NCBI GenBank assembly: GCA_002315385.1
Contig: DCHZ01000014.1
Location: 396-35,747, forward strand
DNA length: 35,352 nucleotides
From: Firmicutes bacterium UBA1739
Lineage (GTDB): Bacteria; Bacillota; Clostridia; Peptostreptococcales; Anaerovoracaceae
Direction of reading: 5' to 3'
In this document: one piece after another, positions 1-8,201 of the stretch
Layout of the letters: each line of letters starts with the position of its first letter
How positions within the stretch are numbered: the stretch's first letter is position 1
The notes under the pieces: model-generated
Told to the model about the DNA's origin: nothing
The model's input: only the letters and a program-made list of their open reading frames with translations
The model's database searches: none
Position numbers and translations under genes: made by a program

Positions 1-5
1 AAAAA

Positions 6-27
6 CCCGGGGAACAAAATCCCCGGG
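6..27 (+). terminator. GC-rich hairpin at left edge, probable terminator
   Basis: CCCGGGG and its complement CCCCGGG (with an extra base) flank an A-rich 8-nt loop. It probably ends a gene lying left of the window. No long T tract follows, so termination is inferred from stem strength and position. Confidence 0.5.
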
Positions 28-44
28 ATATATAAGCGGTTATG

Positions 45-94
45 AAAGTGCTGGTTTTTGACTGCCGAAAAGTGCTGGAAATTAACTGCCGAAA
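45..94. repeat. 24-bp tandem direct repeat, possible IS21-type element end
   Basis: Two copies of the pattern AAAGTGCTGG-N6-ACTGCCGAAA lie at 45-70 and 69-94, a period of 24 bp. Multiple direct repeats inside the ends are a hallmark of IS21-family elements. A hairpin terminator just to the left would fit the end of a transposase operon. No transposase is in the window, so this is an inference from repeat structure only. Confidence 0.35.
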
Positions 95-120
95 ATTGTA
101 TGTTTTTACTTGCTTTTTAC

Positions 121-245
121 ATTCCGCTAAGTTTACCGAAACAAGCACTCCTTCTCCAAAAACCATGACTTACGATAATTCAGCAAATGAAGAGATGTTA
201 GTAGCGGCAGAAGAAGCTTCTCAATATGTAAGGAAAGATGAATAA
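121..245 (+). pseudogene. Possible C-terminal remnant of an unidentified gene
   Basis: The frame ending in TAA at 243-245 codes a hydrophilic, acidic tail (…NEEMLVAAEEASQYVRKDE) that overlaps the next gene's ATG, as coupled genes do. Upstream the frame runs into the tandem repeats at 45-94, and its only ATG (42) lies inside them with no Shine-Dalgarno sequence. I read it as the 3' end of a gene cut off by an insertion. The product is not recognised. It could also be chance coding. Confidence 0.25.
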
Positions 246-903
246 TAAATCGATAAAATACAAAGCAGCAATTTTTGATATGGATGGAACGATACTGAAC
301 ACGTTGGAGGATCTCGCGGATTCTGTTAACTACTGCTTAAACAGATTCGGTTTTCCTGCAAGGACAATAGAAGAAATAAGACGCTTTGTCGGAAACGGTA
401 TCCGCAGGACTATCGAGCAGGCGGTACCGGCGGGAACCGGAGAAGAAAGAATTGAAGAAATATTTAACGATTTTAATGAATACTATAACGGGCATTGCGC
501 AGTAAAAACCGGACCTTACGAGGGAATAGCGGAAACTCTCAGGAAGCTTAAAGCCGCGGGAATCCTTACAGCGGTAGTCTCAAACAAAGCCGATCGGGAG
601 GTAAAGCTTCTGTGTGATAAATTTTTCCCCGGACTTTTTGATTATGCCGTCGGCAATAAAGAAGGCTGCAGGAGAAAGCCCTATCCGGACAGCGTGTACG
701 AAGTGTTGCGGAAATTCGGAATAAATACCGGGGAGGCGATATATATAGGTGATTCGGAGGTGGATTACAAAACCGCAGTCAACGCAGGCTTAAAAGTGAT
801 TCTGGTTTCATGGGGCTTCAGAGGAGAAGAATTTCTGAGAAGAGCCGGAGCAGATTATGTAGTTTCAGAGCCTTCCGAAATTCCGGGTATACTAATTGAC
901 TGA
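238..903 (+). CDS. HAD-superfamily hydrolase, phosphoglycolate phosphatase-like
   Basis: The 221-residue soluble protein is of usual size for HAD subfamily IA phosphatases (Gph/PgpB-like), which remove phosphate from small phosphorylated metabolites through an aspartyl-phosphate. Motif I is FDMDGT (residues 14-19), with the nucleophile Asp14 slot followed by the acid/base Asp. Motif II is VVSNKAD near 117, motif III the Lys in RRKPYPDS near 147, and motif IV IGDSEVDY near 174, which supplies the Mg2+-binding acids. An alpha-helical cap fits between motifs I and II. The start at 238 has AGGAAAG just upstream and overlaps the preceding short frame by 8 bp. Substrate cannot be read from sequence; phosphoglycolate is the family default, not shown. 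Confidence 0.9.
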   Translation: MNNKSIKYKAAIFDMDGTILNTLEDLADSVNYCLNRFGFPARTIEEIRRFVGNGIRRTIEQAVPAGTGEERIEEIFNDFNEYYNGHCAVKTGPYEGIAETLRKLKAAGILTAVVSNKADREVKLLCDKFFPGLFDYAVGNKEGCRRKPYPDSVYEVLRKFGINTGEAIYIGDSEVDYKTAVNAGLKVILVSWGFRGEEFLRRAGADYVVSEPSEIPGILID

Positions 904-957
904 TACCGGACAGCCATGGTATCTGCCCGGGCATTGCTTTACACAAAGACCAAAGCT

Positions 958-986
958 TTGAAAACGGCATGATTACGGAGTATAAT
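958..986 (+). promoter_or_regulatory. Strong SigA-type promoter
   Basis: TTGAAA (958-963) and TATAAT (981-986) are separated by exactly 17 bp. Predicted transcription would begin near 993, only about 8 nt before the hairpin at 1001-1046. It either drives a very short RNA, feeds an attenuator ahead of the symporter operon, or is a chance match. Confidence 0.55.
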
Positions 987-1000
987 AGTATGATAAAACG

Positions 1001-1048
1001 AAAGAATCATTTATCGACGACGCGGGGTTTTGATGAATGATTCTTTTT
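1001..1048 (+). terminator. Rho-independent terminator or attenuator
   Basis: AAAGAATCATT (1001-1011) pairs with AATGATTCTTT (1036-1046) and runs into TTTTTT. The 24-nt loop is GC-rich. It may end the HAD gene or, given the promoter at 958-986, act as a leader attenuator for the operon that starts at 1181. Confidence 0.7.
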
Positions 1049-1083
1049 TGCGGATTATGCTCTTTTTTTGACATTATGGTTTG

Positions 1084-1112
1084 TTGATAAGAAACCCGGA
1101 ATGTGATATCAT
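1084..1112 (+). promoter_or_regulatory. Candidate promoter for the symporter operon
   Basis: TTGATA (1084-1089) and TATCAT (1107-1112) are 17 bp apart, downstream of the hairpin at 1001-1046 and about 70 bp before the chosen start at 1181. A separate TTGACA at 1068-1073 has no well-spaced -10 box. Confidence 0.4.
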
Positions 1113-1180
1113 TAATCAATCTATATTTTAACAGATGCGGAGAAAATAAAAATCTGCTGAGAATAATGAGGAAACAGATT

Positions 1181-2797
1181 ATGCTTAAACTTAATCATAC
1201 AGAACAACTGAATCCGGAATCAATAGATATAATTTCGGAACAGGTCTGCTCGGTGGGAAAATCAATAAATATGAGCAGCCGGGATATTACGGCGCTTCGA
1301 CTTACTGTTGAGGAGGCACTTATTAAATGGAATAAGCATCTGGATGAAAATGCCGAAATAGAGATAATCTCGGGGAATAAAATGTTCAGACCGTATATTC
1401 TGCTGCGTTGTCGGGATACGAAAAGCTTTAATCCGTTCGTCGGCAATACTGCAGATGAACTTACAGATTCCATATTGAAAATAATCAGCTGTACGCCGGA
1501 TTTTTATTACAGCAGAGGCTGCAACTGTATCAGCATCAGACTGCAAAAACCGGGAATGAACCCTTTCCTGAGGTTCGTGCTTATTATACTTTTCGGATTG
1601 CTTATCGGCATATCGGGAAAGCTCCTGCTGTCGGCATCAGTAATATCTTCATTAAATGCAGAAATAATTGAACCCTTTTACAGCAAATTTCTGGACATGA
1701 TCAGATGTGTGGCGGGACCTTTAATCTTTTTTTCTGTCGCCTGGGGCATATATGGTGTAGGTGATGTGACAACTCTTACCAGATTCGGAAGCAGAATGAT
1801 GCTGAGGTACTTGAGAAATGTATTTATCTGTTCGGCGATAACAGTCTGTGCATTTCCGCTGTTCAATCTGACATTTTCGGACACATCTTTTGACAGAAGC
1901 ATTTTTTCTCAGATAATAAAGCTGCTGCTTGATATAATTCCGGCTTCAATAGTCGAGCCCTTTGCCGACGGCAATACCCTTCAGATTATTTTCCTGTCCA
2001 TATTTGTGGGAATCGCTCTTGTGTATTTGGGAAAACGGTCTTCTTCCGTGGCAAAGGCTGTGGGAGAAACCAGCTATATTGTCAACTTTATTATGGAATT
2101 AATAAATAAACTGGTTCCCGCATTTATCGTGCTGGTAATTGTCAAAATAATATGGTCATCAGGTTATTCTCAAATCGGGCATATCTGGAAATTATTCCTG
2201 TGTGTAGTAGCTGCGGAGCTGTTATGCTGTCTTGTACTTACATTGATATGCTCAATCAGATACAGAGTTCGGCCTGTGATGATTTTCGGAAAACTGTATG
2301 ATGTTTTCTTCGTGGCACTGTCAACGGCATCATCGGCAGCCTCCTTTTCGTATCTGGTGAAAAGCTGTACCGATGAGTTCGGAATAGATGAATCGATTGT
2401 AAGATTCGGCGTTCCCCTCGGTATTGTAATGAATAAGCTTGCAAGTGCGATAAACGGAGTGCTGGTGGTTCTGTATTTTGCCGGCACAAATAATATAGAC
2501 TGTTCGATAAGCTGGATAATAATGACTGTAATTCTTTGCAGTATTGTTGCAGTCGCAATCCCTCCTGTTCCCGGAGGAGGAGTAATCGGTTACAGTATTC
2601 TGTTTTCACAAATGGGACTTCCGGAATCATGCCTCGGCATAGCTTTGACTCTGGAAATGTTCACGGAATTTGTAATAACAGCTGCGAACGTGTATTCAAT
2701 TCCGTTTGCATTACACGGAGTAGCATCGCGGTTTTCGATGGTCGATTCCGAAAAACTGGCTTCGGATAATAAAAAGAATAAATCAGAAAATGTATAA
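1181..2797 (+). CDS. Fusion of degenerate HATPase-like domain with SDF (dicarboxylate/amino acid:cation) symporter
   Basis: I start at ATG 1181, preceded by AGGAAA at a good distance, giving 538 residues; the frame is open back to a GTG at 1103. Residues about 1-125 are soluble and resemble RsbW/GHKL anti-sigma kinases. LTVEEAL recalls the N box. CRDTKSFNPF recalls the DxGxPFNP G1 box but lacks its glycines, and no second glycine box is seen. From about residue 128 to the end there are some 8-9 hydrophobic segments of the SDF family (sodium/proton-coupled uptake of dicarboxylates or amino acids). These include the hairpin serine stretch STASSAASFS and VPPVPGGG, but the usual NMDGT motif is replaced by MNKLAS. 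Transport is likely; substrate and ATP binding are uncertain. It is followed after 12 bp by the Ca2+-ATPase. Confidence 0.8.
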   Translation: MLKLNHTEQLNPESIDIISEQVCSVGKSINMSSRDITALRLTVEEALIKWNKHLDENAEIEIISGNKMFRPYILLRCRDTKSFNPFVGNTADELTDSILKIISCTPDFYYSRGCNCISIRLQKPGMNPFLRFVLIILFGLLIGISGKLLLSASVISSLNAEIIEPFYSKFLDMIRCVAGPLIFFSVAWGIYGVGDVTTLTRFGSRMMLRYLRNVFICSAITVCAFPLFNLTFSDTSFDRSIFSQIIKLLLDIIPASIVEPFADGNTLQIIFLSIFVGIALVYLGKRSSSVAKAVGETSYIVNFIMELINKLVPAFIVLVIVKIIWSSGYSQIGHIWKLFLCVVAAELLCCLVLTLICSIRYRVRPVMIFGKLYDVFFVALSTASSAASFSYLVKSCTDEFGIDESIVRFGVPLGIVMNKLASAINGVLVVLYFAGTNNIDCSISWIIMTVILCSIVAVAIPPVPGGGVIGYSILFSQMGLPESCLGIALTLEMFTEFVITAANVYSIPFALHGVASRFSMVDSEKLASDNKKNKSENV

Positions 2798-2809
2798 TTG
2801 AGGGATTAA

Positions 2810-5428
2810 ATGAAGTACAAATCATTAACCCGGGACGAGGTAATAATGAGCAGAGAAAAAGACGGAAACAATGCTCTTACTCAGATTCCCGGAGAATCAT
2901 TATTGAGAAAATTCATTAACGGATTTAAAGATCCGATGATACTGATATTACTTGCAGCGCTTGTGATACAGGCAGTTCTTTTTGCTTTAGGGCAGGCGGA
3001 ATGGTTCGAACCCTTTGGGATTTTTGTGGCCATAATTATCGCCAACGGAGTTTCGGCTGTCAGCGAAAAAAAGCAGGAGGGGAAGGCCTCTGCACTTAAG
3101 GCGGAATCCGAATCCGGTGAGATGTCAAATGTAATCAGAGATGATGAACTTGCGAGAATCCATGTTACCGAAATTGTCAAAGGCGATATTGTGGTTCTTC
3201 AGGCAGGAGACAAAATTCCGGCGGACGGATTTCTTGTAGAAGGAAGCATTGCTGTGGATCAGGCCGCACTGAACGGAGAAACCGAGGAAGCAAAAAAAAT
3301 ATCCGTGACGGATGAAATGTGGGAATCGCCTGACGGACTGAAAACAGATGAAAAAGACCTGCTGAATCCATACTACATTTATCGGGGAACCGTTGTGTGC
3401 GGCGGAGAATGTAAAATGCTGGTTTCAAAGGTGGGAGATAAGACTTTGTTCGGGCAGCTGGCACTTGAAGTTCAGGAAGAAACCCGAAAAACACCGCTGC
3501 AGCTTAAGCTCGCAAAACTGGCAAAACAGATTTCGGTATTCGGCTATGTGGGAGCGATATGTATTGTTGCCGGAATTCTGGGGCAGACTCTGGTAAGCGG
3601 AAACACTCCGGAAGGATTATATGAGTGGATAAGGCTCATTATTGATGCGGTAACTGTGTCAGTAACGATAATAGTATGTGCGGTTCCGGAAGGACTGCCG
3701 TTGCTTACTTCTATTCTTATGTCTTTCCAAAGCCTTAAAATGGCTAAGGATAATGTGCTTGTCAGAAAACTGAACGGACCGGAAACATCCGGAAGCCTGA
3801 ATATTCTTTTTACCGATAAAACCGGAACTATTACCGAGGGAAGACTGACGGTAGTTGAGATTGCAACGGGAAATGTGGTAAGGTTTCACAGAATGAGTGA
3901 TTTAAGTCCCGAGCTGGCAAAAGAGACGGCAGTCGGAATCGGTATCAATAACAGTGCGGCAGTGGCCGGAGATGAAATTGTAGGCGGAAACAGTACCGAC
4001 AGAGCGCTCATGTCATTTCTTATGGATTTCCGGGCAGAAAACAAAATGAACAAGGATGAGGTCAGAGATTTCAATGCTTTTGATTCAAATAAAAAGAGCT
4101 CCAGCGTTACAATAGATGAAAACGGAAAATCCGTAACATATATAAAAGGTGCACCGGAAATAATTCTTGAAAAAACAGAATACTATCTGAATGAAAAGGG
4201 TGAACGTAAAAACCTTAATGAAATCAATTATCTTACATCCTATCTTGATTCACAGGCCGGCAGGTCTATGAGACTTCTGGCAGTAGCAAAATATGAGGAA
4301 GCCTTAAAAGAGGAAGGGTATACGTTGATTTGTGTAATAAGCATAAGAGACAGTGTAAGGGCCGAGGTTGTTGATGCGGTGGAAGAAGTGAAATCCGCCG
4401 GTATCAGCGTGGTAATGGTAACCGGAGACAGAAAGGAAACCGCAGCGGCCATTGCATATGAGGCCGGACTTATTTCTTCGGAGAAAGATATAATACTCAC
4501 ATCATCGGAACTGGGAGAAAAAAGTGATGAGGAGCTGAAGGCTATCCTGCCCCGGCTGAAGGTAGTGGCAAGAGCGTTACCTTCGGATAAAAGCCGGCTG
4601 GTGCGAATAGCTCAGGAGATGGACCTGGTTGTCGGAATGACCGGGGACGGAGTCAATGATTCTCCCGCCCTTAAAAAAGCAGATGTCGGATTTGCGATGG
4701 GCAGCGGTACGGAGGTGGCGAAGGAAGCCGGCGACATCACCATTCTGGATGATAATTTCTCATCAATTGAAAAAGCGATACTGTACGGTCGTACCATGTT
4801 TAAAAGCATAAGAAAATTCCTCGTGTTCCAGCTGACGGTCAATATTTCCGCGGTTCTGATATGTTTCATCGGACCGTTGCTGGGAGTAAAAGTAGTATTT
4901 ACAGTGGTGCAGCTTCTTATGGTGAATCTTGTAATGGATACTCTTGCGGCGATTGCTTTCGGCAGTGAACCTGCCATAAATGAGTATATGAGGGAAAAGC
5001 CTGTACCCAGAAATGCAGGCATAATTAATAAGCAGATGTTCGGGCAGATAATCGTTTCGGCATTATACATTACGTTAATATGTCTGGGGATTCTCTTTAT
5101 TCCTCCTGTTTCGGCATTATTCGGACAGGCTGATATCGTCTATCTGAGGACTGCCGCCTTTGCGGTATTTATGATGGCGGTGGCTTTTAACGGTTTTAAT
5201 GCCAGAACCGGAAGTATTAATCTGCTGAAAAATATAGGGAAAAACAAGAGCTTTATCTGCGTAATGCTTCTCGTGTTTGTGCTTCAGTTTGTGTTTATTA
5301 CCTTTGGCGGTAAAGTGCTCAGTGTTTCAGGTCTTTCCGCCGGTTCATGGCTGATCTGTCTCGGACTTGCATTTCTGATAATTCCAATTGACCTGATCAG
5401 AAAGCTTATTGTCCGCAGTAATGTATGA
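2810..5428 (+). CDS. P-type Ca2+-transporting ATPase, PMCA-like (P2B)
   Basis: The 872-residue membrane pump exports Ca2+ (possibly Mn2+) using ATP. Seen in order: M1-M2 (about 42-85); an actuator domain with LNGETEE near 154-160, in place of the usual TGES but keeping the key Glu157; M3-M4 with PEGLP at 293-297; the phosphorylation site DKTGT with Asp336; KGAPE at 446-450 in the nucleotide domain; TGDGVND at 611-617; and six C-terminal membrane segments. The M6 sequence VNLVMDT and M5 NISAVL resemble plasma-membrane Ca2+ pumps with a single Ca2+ site. The N-terminus is shorter than in many family members. GAGGG precedes the ATG. It lies 12 bp after the symporter gene and is probably cotranscribed with it. 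Confidence 0.92.
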   Translation: MKYKSLTRDEVIMSREKDGNNALTQIPGESLLRKFINGFKDPMILILLAALVIQAVLFALGQAEWFEPFGIFVAIIIANGVSAVSEKKQEGKASALKAESESGEMSNVIRDDELARIHVTEIVKGDIVVLQAGDKIPADGFLVEGSIAVDQAALNGETEEAKKISVTDEMWESPDGLKTDEKDLLNPYYIYRGTVVCGGECKMLVSKVGDKTLFGQLALEVQEETRKTPLQLKLAKLAKQISVFGYVGAICIVAGILGQTLVSGNTPEGLYEWIRLIIDAVTVSVTIIVCAVPEGLPLLTSILMSFQSLKMAKDNVLVRKLNGPETSGSLNILFTDKTGTITEGRLTVVEIATGNVVRFHRMSDLSPELAKETAVGIGINNSAAVAGDEIVGGNSTDRALMSFLMDFRAENKMNKDEVRDFNAFDSNKKSSSVTIDENGKSVTYIKGAPEIILEKTEYYLNEKGERKNLNEINYLTSYLDSQAGRSMRLLAVAKYEEALKEEGYTLICVISIRDSVRAEVVDAVEEVKSAGISVVMVTGDRKETAAAIAYEAGLISSEKDIILTSSELGEKSDEELKAILPRLKVVARALPSDKSRLVRIAQEMDLVVGMTGDGVNDSPALKKADVGFAMGSGTEVAKEAGDITILDDNFSSIEKAILYGRTMFKSIRKFLVFQLTVNISAVLICFIGPLLGVKVVFTVVQLLMVNLVMDTLAAIAFGSEPAINEYMREKPVPRNAGIINKQMFGQIIVSALYITLICLGILFIPPVSALFGQADIVYLRTAAFAVFMMAVAFNGFNARTGSINLLKNIGKNKSFICVMLLVFVLQFVFITFGGKVLSVSGLSAGSWLICLGLAFLIIPIDLIRKLIVRSNV

Positions 5429-5493
5429 TGTGATTAAATGGATTGCATCGGGTAACGACTAATCTCAACAGAATTATTCAGGGAAGTGACAAT

Positions 5494-6099
5494 ATGATAA
5501 AAAAGAGAGTGTTGTTTTATGGAGATTCCAACACATACGGCTTTGATCCCGGAGATCCATGGGGAGCCCGCTATGAGACAGAAGACATCTGGACCGGTAT
5601 TCTGGAAAAAAATTTAAGTATTGAGGCGCTGAATTACGGTGAAAACGGCAGGGAGATTCCGCATAATAAATATCATTTTGCGGAGCTTGACAGAATAATA
5701 AAGAAGGAGGCTCCTTTCGACTGTTTTGCGGTAATGCTTGGAACAAATGATTTGTTTTCAATTTATGATGTGGATGCTGTCAGAATAACTGGGAGAATGA
5801 AAAAACTGCTGGGTTTTGTAAAAAATCATCAGTCCGTGAATGAGAATACAAAAATTCTTCTGATTTCACCGGCGAAGGTGATTCTCAGAAGCAGCATATA
5901 CGAGGAAAGCTTCACCCTGATTTCCGAAGAACTGGGTGAATACTACAGGGCTCTGTCTGAGGAGGAGAAGGTGTTTTTTGCCGATGCCGGAAAGTGGAAT
6001 ATAGATCTGGCATTCGACGGTGTTCATTTTTCTGAGGAGGGACATCGGGTTTTTGCCGGGCATATGTGTACGGTGCTGAAAGAATGCGGAATAGTATGA
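5494..6099 (+). CDS. SGNH/GDSL-family hydrolase
   Basis: A cytoplasmic-type 201-residue esterase/acylhydrolase without signal peptide. All four SGNH blocks are visible: GDSN with the catalytic Ser near residue 10 (block I), a Gly block in YGENGREIP (block II), LGTND with the oxyanion Asn (block III) and DGVHFSEEGH with the Asp-His pair (block V). The short GDSNTYGF form resembles bacterial arylesterase/carbohydrate-deacetylase relatives such as TesA-like and TAP-like enzymes; the true substrate is unknown. I chose ATG 5494 (after AGGGAAGTG) rather than a TTG at 5443, because the protein then begins directly with the first beta-strand. It follows the Ca2+-ATPase by 65 bp and ends at a terminator. 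Confidence 0.85.
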   Translation: MIKKRVLFYGDSNTYGFDPGDPWGARYETEDIWTGILEKNLSIEALNYGENGREIPHNKYHFAELDRIIKKEAPFDCFAVMLGTNDLFSIYDVDAVRITGRMKKLLGFVKNHQSVNENTKILLISPAKVILRSSIYEESFTLISEELGEYYRALSEEEKVFFADAGKWNIDLAFDGVHFSEEGHRVFAGHMCTVLKECGIV

Positions 6100-6106
6100 T
6101 GGAAAT

Positions 6107-6147
6107 AAAGAACACGGAGCTTCTCTTTCGGGATTCTCCGTGTTTTC
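6107..6147 (+). terminator. Rho-independent terminator
   Basis: AACACGGAG (6111-6119) pairs with CTCCGTGTT (6136-6144), followed by TTTTC. It closes the symporter / Ca2+-ATPase / SGNH run and could also serve the convergent gene at 6193-6504. Confidence 0.8.
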
Positions 6148-6192
6148 ATGTGTAAAAATATAACAGCTGCCATCGGGCTTTCATTTGCCGGT

Positions 6193-6504
6193 TTATTCTT
6201 CAACGACTTCGAGTTTAAAGGTTACCGGTCTGAGACCGTCATTACAGGTGTTGAAGCATACCTTGTCTTTACCCAGCCAGCCCGGGAACTGAAAACAGTC
6301 GAGTCCGTGAGCCATGGCAAAAACATATTTTTCAAATGAACCCCAGGCTCCTCCGCAGAGTTCATCCGGTTTTTTGCCGTCAATTACGTACATTTCCTGT
6401 CCCACCTGATGAACAGGGCAGGGCACAATGCCGGGAGCACCGTATTCCTTACATAATTCTTCATTAAAATCGACTTTTACGACAGTAATCCTAATCTTTC
6501 TCAT
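6193..6504 (-). CDS. TIGR04076-family small cysteine-rich protein
   Basis: A 103-residue protein starting at ATG 6504 behind a perfect GGAGG seven bases away; a longer frame to 6543 has no such signal. It matches the uncharacterised TIGR04076 family in layout: an N-terminal beta-strand MRKIRITVVKV, a Cys in PCPVHQVGQ, a Cys-Gly-Gly-Ala-Trp in the middle, DCFQFPG, and a closing CNDGLRPVTFK. Seven Cys in about 100 residues suggest metal or redox binding, but the family has no established function. It is transcribed away from glnA from a shared intergenic region. No signal peptide is present. Confidence 0.8.
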   Translation of the reverse strand: MRKIRITVVKVDFNEELCKEYGAPGIVPCPVHQVGQEMYVIDGKKPDELCGGAWGSFEKYVFAMAHGLDCFQFPGWLGKDKVCFNTCNDGLRPVTFKLEVVEE

Positions 6505-6547
6505 TTCCTCACCTCCGAAAATACTGGTATCAGTGATTAGCAACTTT

Positions 6548-6556
6548 ATTATAACA
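6548..6556 (-). promoter_or_regulatory. Extended -10 promoter for the TIGR04076 gene
   Basis: On the minus strand the sequence reads TGTTATAAT, an extended -10 element (TGN-TATAAT) about 45 bp upstream of the start at 6504. No good -35 is seen. A short inverted repeat (ACTG/CAGT, 6523-6534) lies between it and the start. Confidence 0.5.
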
Positions 6557-6679
6557 TAAATTAACTGAAATAAGGCAAAATATCAGGCAGAAAAATGCAG
6601 TATTGTCTGACAGTAACATTATAATAACTATTTTTTCAAAAAAATTCTAAAACTGCTTTTATTTTATCAAAAAAGGGTT

Positions 6680-6685
6680 TATAAT
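6680..6685 (+). promoter_or_regulatory. glnA: Probable -10 box for glnA
   Basis: A perfect TATAAT lies 62 bp before the chosen glnA start, in a very AT-rich stretch. The 17-bp-spaced -35 position reads TTTTAT and is weak, so activation by a regulator would not be surprising. A small AAGG…CCTT inverted repeat follows in the leader (about 6706-6722). No known nitrogen-control operator is clear. Confidence 0.4.
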
Positions 6686-6747
6686 AGCTGAGGTATTTAG
6701 TTTAAAAGGTCGGCAAGGCCTTAATAATATTTTGAATGGAGAAACAG

Positions 6748-8181
6748 ATGTTTAAAAGTGTTAAAGAAGTACAGAAATACTGTGCAGACAATGATGTAAA
6801 AATGATTGATTTCAAAATGGTTGATATTAACGGCAGATGGCGTCATATCACCATTCCGGCAGTACGTTTTAATGAAAGCACATTAACAGCAGGTATCGGT
6901 TTTGACGGTTCCAATTATGGATATGCACCTGTTGAAAAGAGTGATATGGTATTCATTCCGGATATTTCAACAGCAAGAATCGACCCGTTTGTAGACGAGC
7001 TTACTCTTACAATGACAGGCGACGTTTGTATTATCGATCCTAAAGAAAACAGACCTTTCGACCAGTATCCGAGAAATGTTGCCATCCGTGCCAACGAATA
7101 TATGAAAGAACTCGGAATTGCCGATAAGATGATAATCGGACCTGAATTTGAGTTCCATCTTATAGACCATATCAGCTATCAGACAGACAGAAACCGTGTT
7201 GCCTATGAGCTTGATGCTGCTCAGGCAGACTGGAATACTTCGGTAAACGATGTTCAGAATTTCGGATATCAGGTTCCTCATAAAGACGGTTATCATTGCT
7301 CGGCACCTCAGGACATTACATACAGCCTCAGAAGCAAAATGTGCATTATGATGGAAGAATGGGGCGTTGATGTTAAATATCATCACCACGAAGTCGGCGG
7401 TTCGGGTCAGGTTGAAGTTGAAGTAGAGCTCGGCGAAATGACAGATATGGCTGATAAGACAATGATTATTAAATATATCGTTAAAAACGCTGCGGTTAAG
7501 GCAGGCAAGACAGCTACATTTATGCCAAAGCCGATTTACGGAGAAGCGGGAAACGGTATGCACGTACATATGCTTCTTTTCAAAAATGGAAAGCCTGTTT
7601 TCTACGATGAAAAAGGATATTCCGGACTCAGCAAGGAAGCTCACTGGTTCATGGGCGGTCTTCTGAAGCATGCGAAATCCCTCTGTGCTATTACAAATCC
7701 TTCAACAAACTCTTTCAAGAGACTTGTTCCGGGTTTTGAAGCGCCGGTTACTATCGGATATGCAACATCAAACAGAAGTGCCGTTATCAGAATCCCCGCT
7801 TATGCAAAAACACCTGATACAAAAAGATTCGAACTCAGAAATCCGGATGCTACATGTAATCCGTATTATGCTTATTCCGCTATCCTTATGGCAGGTCTTG
7901 ACGGAATTAAGAATCAGATTGACCCTGAAGCTAACGGCTGGGGACCGTATGACTTCAATCTTTACAATCTTACAGATGAAGAAAAGGCAAAATTAGATGC
8001 ACTTCCGACAACTCTTGATGAAGCTCTGGATGCTCTTGAAGCAGATCATGATTATCTTACAGCCGGCGGAGTATTCCCCGAACCTCTGCTTAAAGTATGG
8101 ATTAAGAACAAGAGAGCAGAAGCTAAAAGCGTTAACTACATTCCGCATCCTGCAGAATTCGGTCTTTATTACGATCTGTAG
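6748..8181 (+). CDS. glnA: Glutamine synthetase, type I
   Basis: Makes glutamine from glutamate, ammonia and ATP; GSI enzymes form dodecamers. At 477 residues it is the GSI length. Signature regions are present in order: GFDGSNYGY near the N-terminus (usually DGSS; here DGSN), GPEFEFHL with metal-binding glutamates, HKDGYHCSAPQD, GSGQVEVEV, NGMHVHM with the metal His, NPSTNSFKRL and NRSAVIRIP around the active-site Arg, and RFELRNPDATCNPY. The tail ends HPAEFGLYYDL. No adenylylation-site Tyr loop of the beta type is obvious, so feedback or regulator control is more likely. I start at ATG 6748 because GGAG lies six bases upstream; an in-frame ATG at 6736 overlaps that ribosome site. Confidence 0.95.
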   Translation: MFKSVKEVQKYCADNDVKMIDFKMVDINGRWRHITIPAVRFNESTLTAGIGFDGSNYGYAPVEKSDMVFIPDISTARIDPFVDELTLTMTGDVCIIDPKENRPFDQYPRNVAIRANEYMKELGIADKMIIGPEFEFHLIDHISYQTDRNRVAYELDAAQADWNTSVNDVQNFGYQVPHKDGYHCSAPQDITYSLRSKMCIMMEEWGVDVKYHHHEVGGSGQVEVEVELGEMTDMADKTMIIKYIVKNAAVKAGKTATFMPKPIYGEAGNGMHVHMLLFKNGKPVFYDEKGYSGLSKEAHWFMGGLLKHAKSLCAITNPSTNSFKRLVPGFEAPVTIGYATSNRSAVIRIPAYAKTPDTKRFELRNPDATCNPYYAYSAILMAGLDGIKNQIDPEANGWGPYDFNLYNLTDEEKAKLDALPTTLDEALDALEADHDYLTAGGVFPEPLLKVWIKNKRAEAKSVNYIPHPAEFGLYYDL

Positions 8182-8201
8182 AATCGGATTCGGGAATTCA
8201 A

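Noticed and set aside
42..245. A 67-codon open frame as a complete gene
   Set aside because: Its ATG lies in the tandem repeats, has no ribosome site, and the first half has no protein-like composition. Only the 3' part may be a gene tail.
6967..7671. A 234-codon frame antisense to glnA
   Set aside because: It is the complement of conserved glutamine synthetase sequence, with no ribosome site or recognisable motif.
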